Positions 55,853 to 64,000 of a stretch of 64,000 nucleotides of DNA are shown here, piece after piece (position 1 is the first letter of the stretch; every line of letters begins with the position of its first letter). The translations under genes and the position numbers were made by a program. The stretch lies in assembly GCA_033439255.1 (NCBI GenBank), contig CM065882.1:2480001-2544000 (forward strand), written 5' to 3'. Origin of the DNA: Hericium rajendrae (taxonomy: Eukaryota; Basidiomycota; Agaricomycetes; Russulales; Hericiaceae). A model generated the notes under the pieces. It did no database searches and had not been told where the DNA came from. It saw nothing but the letters and a program-made list of their open reading frames with translations.

Positions 55853-56909
55853 CTAATTCAGATTTTGCACTTTCATCCACTCCTTGTCGTTCGCGTTGAA
55901 ATCTACGCCCTTCCGCTTCCACCACTCTCGTGCCCTCTCGCCACCGCCAATCGCATCCTCCAGCGCCTCCTCGATATCGCACATCCGGTACTGAATCGGC
56001 AACATGCTCCTATCCCACCACTCCAGCACCTCGGGCCGATCATGCCGCGTCGCGCCCACGAGCACATCCTGCTCAAAGAACAGCTGCAGCCCGCTGTTGA
56101 GCCACCACTGCAGCACGTCGACGCGCCCGTGGCAGCTCGCGTGGTACAGCGCCTGCTTGTCGTACGTGAAGTCGAGCCCGGAGTGCGCCCACCACGCGAG
56201 CGCCGCGACGTGCCCCGCCGCGCTCGCGGTGTCCATCACGCGCCCGACCTTGAGCGGCAGCGCGTGGCGCGCCGCGCGCCACCACTCGAGCACGCCGAGC
56301 TGGTTCTTCGCGCTCGCGTGCTCGAGCGCCGCCTCGGTGTACTCGAACGGCAGGCCCGACGCGCGCCACCAGTCGAGCACGGCGACCTGCCCTGCGCGTG
56401 ACGCGCCGTCGATCGCGTCGGCGATTGCGCGCGTCGGCGGCACGGGGAACTCGGCGGGGTGCTCTGCGCGCATCGTGAGCCACCAGTCGAGGACCGCGAT
56501 ACGCCCGTAGTGCGCGGCGACGGTGAGGATGAGGTCGTGTTTGTAGAGCCGCCGGAAGAGCGCGCGGTGTGTGTGGAAGAGGTAGGTCAGGATGTTGGTG
56601 TAGCCGAAGCGCACGGTGAGCGTCGCGCCGACGGTGGTGGGTGGGATGCACGGCGGGGTCGGACGCGACGAGGAGCGGGAGGTAGCCTTGTAGGAGGGCA
56701 TGGTCGGTTGGCGACGCGCGCGTCCAGGATAAAGGCTGGGGGAGAGATGTGGGAAGGCCAACTGCCTTGCAAAGTTCCCAATCGCCGAGGTTGTCCATGA
56801 TATCGGCCATGATCTCGACTGGGAAGGGGGGTAAATTGACGTGTCGGGCGCGTGGCTGTGTCGAAAGTTGTGTAGATGGACCAGCGGAGTTCATTGGTTC
56901 GTGACGCAT
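55853..56909 (-). CDS. F-box-like protein with W-rich ankyrin-type repeats
   Basis: The N-terminus from 56909 has LPPFPVEIMADIMDNLGDWEL, similar to an F-box start in this fungal family. A series of about seven repeats of roughly 35 residues follows, each with a VLDWW, VLEWW, ALAWW or VLQWW helix end (GRIAVLDWWLTM; GQVAVLDWWRAS; GHVAALAWWAHS; GRVDVLQWWLNS; RPEVLEWWDRS). These resemble divergent ankyrin repeats of Agaricomycete proteins. The C-terminus ends at 55853. Near 56631-56650 the frame shifts by one base (DPAVHP then PTTVGATLTVRFGY), again fitting a one-base error or mutation. A role as substrate adaptor of a ubiquitin ligase is possible but not shown. Confidence 0.68.
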
Positions 56910-57250
56910 GAGTGGAAGGGCATAGGAGAGCTTTGACTCTCCCGGATCGTGAAGCGATTCCTGAGTGGGGCCGCGTTAGATACAGAGGATTCTTGAGAAG
57001 CGGAGGCGGGGACGTTGGTTGAAATCTCGCGGTCGTTGGAGGGAAAAGTGTACTGATGGAGGTCGTGATGTGCTAGTCGCGAGGCTAGCTCAATGTCATT
57101 CCCTGCAGTAGACAGAGAACGGACAACGCAAAAGAGGTAGAGTTGTTCGTGGCTCAGTCTGCGATACGCATCGTGAACGAGGTCTATTGCAGAGGGAATC
57201 GAGGAATGGGGAGGGGGAGAATGACAGTTCTGCACTTTGATTGGATCCAT
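56891..57250 (-). CDS. Small open frame upstream of the ankyrin gene
   Basis: A 119-codon minus-strand frame with an ATG at 57250 lies below a TATATAAGG near 57365. It contains IDLVHDAYRRLSHEQLYLF, which reads like ordinary protein. It overlaps the start of the ankyrin gene in another frame, so it may be the first exon of that gene or an upstream frame. No family is recognised. Confidence 0.35.
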   Translation of the reverse strand: MDPIKVQNCHSPPPHSSIPSAIDLVHDAYRRLSHEQLYLFCVVRSLSTAGNDIELASRLAHHDLHQYTFPSNDREISTNVPASASQESSVSNAAPLRNRFTIRESQSSPMPFHSCVTNQ

Positions 57251-58124
57251 TGCTTCCGGCTGAGATAGAGAATATCAATCAGCGAAATAGTTCCCTTGCA
57301 GAGAAAAGCTTCGCCGCAGCAACAATCAAACTTGAGAGAGTCTCAAGTCGATACGCATGTGCGGACCTTATATAAAGACATGCATGCCGTCTTGCATACA
57401 TACCCCTTTCATTGAGCAAACCGACCGCCGAGGGGAACAGAGTCGACCGATAGAAATAGTCTGTCCTGCGCCGTCTATGACATGTCCAGAGCTGGACTGC
57501 GAACATCTGGATCTGCACGAGGCCGCGACGACATCGGACTTAGGCTAGGCTCGGAGTGCACGGCGACACTGAACGATACTCCACGGTCTCCGCGCGTCAT
57601 GCTAGCAGCGAGCAGAAGCAAGAGAAAGGACTCGCCTTGGTATCCCAGCACATACTACAGCATCCCGCCCCTAGAGTATCAAGGGGATCCGAGTTCATCT
57701 TGTCCTTCTCCAGACCTGATGCGTTCGCGAAATAGGCAGAGAGCAACGAGGTGTCTTATTTTGTTTTATAAGTGAATTACACGTGGCTTGCCAGCTGGCA
57801 GGAACGTGTATGATGGTGGTAAAGAAGAGGCGATAAGGAGGACGTTGGGCTGAGTTTGCAAAGACGAGGTGTGGCCTTGAGCATCTGGGTCCGCTCCACT
57901 TTTGCGGCAACACTAAGCGCCTGTCAATTGCTTACGTTATCTAGCAGTCGGCACCCACCGACCATACTCTGCTGCGCCGCCCGCTCGGGACGAGGCTCGT
58001 CGGCACCTCGAACCAATGAGATTCCATTCGTTCCATCTTCGCTCCATCGTTACAGTCGAATTGCCGTCTTCCTGTCTGCCCGCTGCAAGCCCTCCAATAA
58101 ATACCTCGAGCTGGTTTCTGTCTA
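57251..58124. other. Intergenic, no gene recognised
   Basis: Divergent region between the ankyrin and glycosyltransferase genes, with a minus-strand TATATAAGG near 57366-57374. Frames present carry no motif. Confidence 0.45.
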
Positions 58125-59514
58125 ATGTCAGTACTTCTCCATCTAGCGCGCGTCTTTCGTTTCTGGCTCTTTGCGTATACTGCTCTGGCTGTGATCTACA
58201 CTTCTGTCTACCTGGTCTTCTGTCCTTTTGTCAACAAATGCTCGGTCAGTTTTGCACCTCGCATCCCCAAATGGGCACCTGATCGTCTTTCTTCAACCTG
58301 GTCTGCTCTGTCCACGGAAGCACTGCATCTCCTACTCCTACACTGGATGCGCACGTCAAGCAACCATCCATTGGCTGGTCTTCTCTGCTCGCCAACCAAA
58401 ATGGACGGTTGTCCGGCTTGGATTCAATCTCGTCAAATTCTATGATTTCTTGGCCTTTTCGAGCTCCATTGTCTCCAACGTATCAACGAGTGTCGCGAGT
58501 CCGTTCATGATGCCTGAAAGCCTCTTTCTCTCTAAAGCCTTTGCCAACTCCATGCAACCCATGAATATTATCCCCTTCTTCTACCGAGCCTCTGAATCCT
58601 TCCCCGCGGACGACATCACCATCACCACCCTCGTCACGCCCAACCGCCTCCCCATCCTCCGCAAGCTCGCCGACCGCTACCCAGGCCCGCTCTCCGTGAC
58701 CCTCCACCTCTCGCTCTCCGCCTCCACAACCCCCACCGCCGACCTCGAAGCCCTGCACGCCCTCCTCCGCAGTACGCCCGCGCTCGCCGCGCGCGCGACA
58801 TCCACGTCGTGCTCTCGCCCTTCCCGCGCGCGTTCAACGCGTGGCGCAACATCGCGCGCCTGCTCGCACGCACGGATTTCGTCCTGCTGCTCGACGTCGA
58901 CTTTGCAGTGTGCACCGCGTGGCGCGCGCCCGTGCGCACGCTGCTGCGCGCAGGCGGCGAGATGGCGCAGCGCCTGCGGGAGGGCCGCGCTGCGCTCGTG
59001 TTGCCCGCGTTCGAGTATGCGCGCGCGGAGGACGGGATGGAGCAAGCGCACTTTCCGCGCGACAAGGCGGTGCGTGCGCCTTCCTCCTCTCAACGTAAAA
59101 TACTAACAAGTGTTCCCTATGTAGGCCCTGCTCGCGCTTGTGCAGGCGAAGCAGATCGCGCCGTTCCACGCAGCGTGGGCACAGGGCCATAACAGCACGG
59201 ACTACCCGCGCTTCTACGCCGCGCGCCCGGGCGAGATCTACCGCGTCGCGCACTACCAGTCCGCATACGAGCCGTACGTCATCGTGCGGCGCGACGCGGA
59301 CGGGTGGTGCGACGAGCGCTTCACGGGCTACGGCGGGAACAAGGCCGCGTGTCTGTTCGAGATGTACCTCGCGGGCGTGTCGTTCTACGTCCTGGGCGAC
59401 CATTTCCTGATCCACCAGAGCCACGCGTATGAGGAGGAGGCGCGGCGGAATGAGGTGCGTGGGATGGATTGTTACGTGTTGCACGTGCTGAAGCGAGTTG
59501 TAGAGGCGGCATAA
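58125..59514 (+). CDS. LARGE-type glycosyltransferase (Glyco_transf_49)
   Basis: The first exon encodes a short cytosolic tail and a signal anchor (RVFRFWLFAYTALAVIYTSVYLVF), typical of a Golgi type II enzyme. The catalytic part follows in later exons: NIIPFFYRASESFPADDITI, ITTLVTPNRLPILRKLADRYPG, FPRAFNAWRNIARLLART, the DxD metal motif in VLLLDVDFAVC, and in the last exon (59125-59514, after a 55-bp intron with a perfect TACTAAC branch) PFHAAWAQGHNSTDYPRFY, YEPYVIVRR, FTGYGGNKAACLFEMYLAG and FLIHQSHAYEEE. The family includes LARGE and B4GAT1 kin and adds sugars to glycans; the fungal acceptor is unknown. Near 58788-58797 the frame shifts by one base in a GCGCGC run, and the join of the first two exons is unclear. 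Confidence 0.82.
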
Positions 59515-60188
59515 TCGCAAGATATACGCGGATTTCAAAGAGGAGACGTGTTTACGGTGCGTTTCTCGGGTCGTGATGTGTATGTTTGCCAACGCGTAGT
59601 GCAGATATTTGAAGCGGCTCTACGATCAAGGAGCCTTGAACACAACGCGTGGACACAACGCACAAGAAGAGTGTCGAAAGCTGAAGGGGATCAGAAGAGT
59701 TGTAACACAGGTTCGGCCGGATCTGACCGGTAAATATTGCTGGATCTGACTTTAACCTGCTTTACACAGTTGTTAGATGGTCAATGAAAAGCTACATTCT
59801 TATTTTACGCTCACGTTCTCATTTTCTGCACTTTGCTATCGTTACGGACCTATGAAGGCCATGTAGTCCGATATTTCCATATGTTAAGACAGCTCTGAAA
59901 AACAGCTCGATGCATGTGCCCCTTTGCTAGTGTCGCAAACATCGACCCGTTGAACAAAACTACAACGATGTCTACGTATCATACATGGGATAATTAGTAA
60001 AAATTTACAAGGGCGATAGTGCTCCTTTTTCCTGCGCAAACCTAGGCTGACTCCACAACGCCGCCGAGACAGAACGAACCGAGATATGCAAGCCGACAGG
60101 CCGTGGGAAAACGGTGTTTTGTGCAGGTTAGGTACGCAAGAAAAGGAGATTGGGGATGTCGCGCGCTCGCTGTGGAAGACATGAAGAA
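59515..60188. other. Convergent intergenic region
   Basis: About 670 bp of mostly AT-rich sequence. Nothing is recognised apart from 3' UTRs. Confidence 0.5.
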
Positions 60189-61116
60189 CTACGATGATGG
60201 CTCTGTGAGATGCCTACAATGTCGTACGATTAATCCCGGATCATGAAATACAGACGATGAGACTCACTGCCCAAGTAATTTGTTCATTTCGAACATGCCC
60301 ATCTTGTTCACCTTGAAAATGGCGCGGAAAGCATCGTCGCACATGATCTGTCTCTTGTCGGATGGATTTTGCAGGTTGTTAGCTCGGATGTGGTTCCACA
60401 GGCCTTTGACGACCTGGGGACGCGACATCGTTTCCGTCTGGAGCAGCGCGGCTAGAGGCTCGCTATTCCCGCGATGTAATCAGCGCGAAACGACCTCATC
60501 TGAGGAAATTCGGACTGTACCTCAATATATACTCCTTGGCAAATCCACCCTTCCGCTTGGGCTTCGTCTGCTCGTCGCCCTCGTCCCCATCCGACACTTC
60601 CGCCGCGCTCTTGACCTTGCGCCGCTTGGCGCTCTTCGTGCCGTTCGCCTTTCCTCCGCGGACCGTAGCGCGGGACGTGCGCCCGTTCAGCTCATTGTTG
60701 ACCTTGCGCGCAAACTCCTCATCCGCATCCACCTGCTTCTTGGTCTTCTTCTTCGGCGGCGCCTTCACAGGCACCTCCTCCCCGTCCTCCGCCTCCTCAT
60801 CCTGCTCCACCTCAGCCGCCGCCACCTCGCGCCGGCGCTTTGCGGGCGGCGCGTCGTCCTCGTCGTCGTCGGCCGCCTCGAGCTGCACGCCCGCCTGCTC
60901 GCACATCTGCACGAACACGGACGTGATGAGGTCGTCGACCTGGCTCTTGTGCGCGCGCACAAAGCCCGCGGGGATGCTCGCGTCCTCCGCGAGCTGCCGC
61001 CGCACGCGCTTCGCGCTGATCGTCTGCAGGTCGACGCCGGGCGCGCCGAGGATCGCGCGCACCTTCGGCTCGAGCGCGGCAACGCTCATGGGTGGGTCGG
61101 GGGTCGGGGAAGTCAT
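60189..61116 (-). CDS. DEK_C and SWIB/MDM2 domain chromatin protein (Tri1/Uaf30-like)
   Basis: Three exons (61116-60521, 60462-60268 and 60213-60189) give 271 residues. The N-terminus (VDLQTISAKRVRRQLAED; PAGFVRAHKSQVDDLITSVF) is a DEK C-terminal-type fold. A long acidic and basic linker (DDDEDDAPPAKRRREV; PPKKKTKKQ) follows, then the SWIB core across the splice: EPLAALLQTETMSRPQVVKG, NPSDKRQIMCDDAF and MGMFEMNKLLGQHL. Yeast Tri1 and Uaf30 have the same order of domains; Uaf30 is part of the upstream activating factor for rRNA genes. The length and order fit that group. The gene looks intact and clearly nuclear. Confidence 0.9.
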
Positions 61117-61707
61117 TGGTTCGGTGGTGTGGGGAGTAGAGTGGCAGTTACGGTACGGAACACGAAGGGCGAGATGATCACGAGATGAGACGGTACGCGG
61201 GCGCGTTGGGCGAAGGATTTGAGCGGTGGGTCCTGTGCGCGGTGCGGGCGGGCGCTTGTCTTGTCACGCATTGCATGCGCGGGGAATGCTTATGTAAGGC
61301 ACGAGTTCGCCGTCCGCGGGAGCTGTTGCGGGCACGCGCAGGCGTTCTCCGGCCTCCTCTCGAGTTCTCAGCCACCGTTTTCCATAGCGCACAAATGAGC
61401 AACACCTGATTTATTTTCCAGGTGGTATCCGCAGGACGGATGTGCTGGCAAATCACGCGCCGCTATTCCTTTCGCATCTACGAGAGTTGCCTTTCTGGGA
61501 GCGTGTGACCGCACAATGGACACGTCAGGCTGAGGTTCCGCGACGATGCACCTGCACCCTGTGATAGTGGCAAACCAATAACACCTCCTCCTTTCGCTTT
61601 CACGATCTCGAACAATTGGGTCACATCCCAGCCTTTCGGCCTGCTCGAGGAACTCTATATTTCGAGGCCATTCACCTACACCGCGACTCGGGAAGCGCCA
61701 CCCTCAG
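61117..61707. other. Divergent promoter region
   Basis: About 590 bp between the DEK_C-SWIB gene (minus) and the SEL1-like gene (plus). No gene and no clear TATA box. Confidence 0.5.
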
Positions 61708-64000
61708 ATGGGGCATTCACGGCATGCTCGTGCGCGCAAGGCGAGCTGGCTTGCATTCGGGCTCATTGCGCTCGCTTCTGCGTCATCGTACGCGCTTGAC
61801 ACGTCGTCTATCAGCAGTGTTAGTGAGATAGAGAGCTCGGCAGTTACGGTGAGCAGAAGCTTTGTCAGTCGCGTTTAGAATGGGAGTTGACGCTGTGCAG
61901 TCTTCCCTGTCCAATACTCCCACATCATCGGAGGCATCGAATGTGCAGGTGAGCATACTTCTTCACTCGTTACGAACCTTGTGCTCTCCGCTTGCGCGTT
62001 TCATGGATCATGTTGTCCTGCTGAAGTGAACGTGTGACCTTAACCTTAAATCAAGTCTTGGGACTTCCTTTGCCAACGCTGCGCTGTCCAAAACAGTTAT
62101 CTTGGATCGATTCTGACGCGTGTTTTTCTAGTCTGCAATACAGACCGCTGTTCCAGCAGATACTGCGAATGAAGGTCCGCGACTTATCCGCTCATCTTTG
62201 CTGATTTCGACTCACCATAACTCCAGCTGCACGAGCCTACCGTCAAGCGATCTATACCCTCAACTCGCTCACGTCTCTTCCCGTTTCATACGCTTCCAGC
62301 CCGGCCATTGCATCTTCGTGGTCCTCCTCCAGTCCCCTTCTCTCTTACATCTTCCCCAATTTTCAGGGCCAAGGCCCGGCAGGCTCCTTGCTCCGCATCC
62401 TTAACCGCCTCCGTCAGCGCTTCCAGATCGCATCGCGCGCAGGACAGGATGTGGCAGGCGGGAGACGGAGGCGGGACAACGAGTTGCACACCCGCGCAAT
62501 CAAAGTCGTTGATCTGTTGCAGCATGCGGCGGAACTTGGGCATATGGACGCGCTCTATGTGCTAGCGAAGATTTCATTAGTATGCACCATTTGTTACTCC
62601 ACTGAAACAACTGTTGACGACGTTTCAGCTGCCACCAACGCCGCATTTTCCTGGGGATCCGGCATTGGCCTACCAGTCATTCCAGGCACATGCTGACCAA
62701 ACGGGCAATGGCACATCCCAGGCTGCACTCGCGTTCTTCCACGCTACGGGATACCATGACATTGTACCAGTTGGTCAGGCCAAGGCGCAATTGTTTATAC
62801 ATTGCTGCACATGGCGGGGATCGCGGCGCCAAATGGCATTGGGATATCGGTACTGGTCAGGCATCGGCGTCGCGGAGGATTGTGGCCGCGCAGTGGAATG
62901 GTATGAGCATGCAGCCGGACAAGGTTCGTCTTTGACTAAACTCTTCGCCCACGGAAATTTGACTTGATGTTTGAACACAGCGATGGCGAAGTTCATGTCG
63001 GGACCTCCTGGAGGCAGGACTCTCCCTTTGACACCCAGCCGCATATCTGATCTGGATGGTGGCGTGTTCGGCTTCGGCGCGAGCGTCGCATCGACATCAT
63101 TGAACACCCATCGGCCGGCCATCAAGGCTGCGAGGGCGCGAAGTGCTGGTGAGACATGGGAAGACATCCTCGAATACTATATCGTACGTCCTCTCCTAAT
63201 GACCCACACCAGAGTACTGATTCGCCGTTCACAGTTCAACGCCGACCGTGGCGAGACCGACTTCGCCTTCCGCCTCGGCAAGATTTTCTACCAGGGCAGC
63301 ATCTACAGCGCGCCGGGTGGGACCGCATCGGGCGGCGAGGGCGTCGGGCGGCTGCCGCGTGACTTCGAGCGCGCGCGGTACTACTTCGAGCGCATCGCGC
63401 GCCAGATCTGGCCGCACGACCCCATCGATCCGCTGTCGCACAACTCGCGGCGCGAGGAGGGCAGTGGGCCCGTCGGATATGCGGCCGCGGCGGCGGGCTA
63501 TCTCGGACGGATGCATCTGCGCGGGGAGGGCGTGCGCCCGAATGCGGCGGTTGCGCGGATGTGGTTCGAGCGCGGCGCGGAGTATGGGGACAAGGAGTGC
63601 CACAATGGATTGGGCATTATCTGGCGCGATGGGCTGGTGAATGGGCGGAGGGACCAGAAGCGGGCGGTGCACCACTTTGGGGTTGCGGCGGGGCAGGATC
63701 TGGCGGAGGCGCAGGTAAACCTGGGCAAGTACCATTACGGTGAGTCTTGGGTTTCGATATCTCTGGTCTGTTGGAAGCTCACGTCCTACCAGCTCGCAAG
63801 GAGATGAAGCTCGCGACGACCTATTTCGAGACGGCGACACGTCACGGATCTCCATTCGAGGCATATTATTACCTAGCACAGATTCAGTCCGCGCAGATGA
63901 ACATGATGCCACCGCACATGAAGACTGGCGCGTGTTCCATCGCACTGTCCTTCTACAAGATTGTCGCGGAGCGGGGGTCCTGGGACGACGACTTGCTGCG
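61708..64000 (+). CDS. SEL1/HRD3-like ERAD component, incomplete at the window end
   Basis: The ATG at 61708 opens a signal peptide (basic start, LAFGLIALASASSYA). Downstream exons hold Sel1-like TPR repeats: VVDLLQHAAELGHMDALYVL, ALGYRYWSGIG with GRAVEWYEHAAGQ, FAFRLGKIFYQGS with DFERARYYFERIARQ, GYLGRMHLRGEGV with RMWFERGAEYGD, and HHFGVAAGQDLAEAQVNLG. These mark SEL1L/Hrd3, the ER lumen scaffold that hands misfolded glycoproteins to the Hrd1 ubiquitin ligase. Two one-base problems lie close together, in the T-run at 62794-62796 (one too many) and in the A-run at 62831-62833 (one too few); together they cancel over about twelve codons. The gene continues past the window. Confidence 0.88.

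Overview
The window is nuclear DNA of a filamentous basidiomycete, most likely a wood-inhabiting Agaricomycete such as a polypore. The evidence is the dense intron content (44-60 bp introns with GTRNGY donors and CTNA branch points), the GC-rich exons, and families typical of that group: a BTB protein, a GNAT acetyltransferase, a W-rich ankyrin protein, a DUF6698-like protein and an Sld7_C protein. No bacterial-style operon, RNA gene or CRISPR array is visible.

Layout. 0.8-3.6 kb: two unassigned genes. 4.27-10.19 kb: a TIR transposon carrying a DUF6698-like gene, itself split by a 2.08 kb hAT-like element. 10.5-15.4 kb: a prolyl aminopeptidase-like hydrolase, a low-complexity protein and an Sld7 C-terminal-domain replication protein. 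16.3-18.3 kb: a dead short-chain dehydrogenase (SDR) copy broken by a LINE fragment. 18.5-25.5 kb: a BTB protein, two cyclase-family hydrolases and ER glucosidase II alpha. 26-32 kb: a small unknown gene, a GNAT acetyltransferase, an IMPACT/YIH1 protein and a mitochondrial protein. 33.9-37.6 kb: a CSC1/OSCA cation channel. 38.2-39.5 kb: a D-2-hydroxyacid dehydrogenase. 40.06-43.77 kb: a complete PIF/Harbinger transposon with two genes. 43.8-45.2 kb: the intact SDR paralogue. 46.19-51.01 kb: a second copy of the DUF6698 transposon in inverted orientation, with its own hAT-like insertion. 51.6-64 kb: RER1, a glycerate-kinase-like ATPase, a second hydroxyacid dehydrogenase, an F-box/ankyrin-like protein, a LARGE-type glycosyltransferase, a DEK_C-SWIB chromatin protein and the start of SEL1/HRD3.

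Several genes serve the early secretory pathway (glucosidase II, RER1, SEL1/HRD3, a LARGE-like glycosyltransferase), but they are scattered and do not form a cluster. The most striking feature is the mobile DNA. Two near-identical 3.83 kb elements have matching TIRs and apparent 2-bp target duplications, and each is split at a different place by a member of one hAT-like family, with the other copy preserving the empty site. The Harbinger element encodes a partner protein with an array of SUMO-consensus motifs.

Many conserved genes need a one-base correction, often in a homopolymer. Reading frames should therefore be treated as possibly affected by sequencing error until checked against reads.
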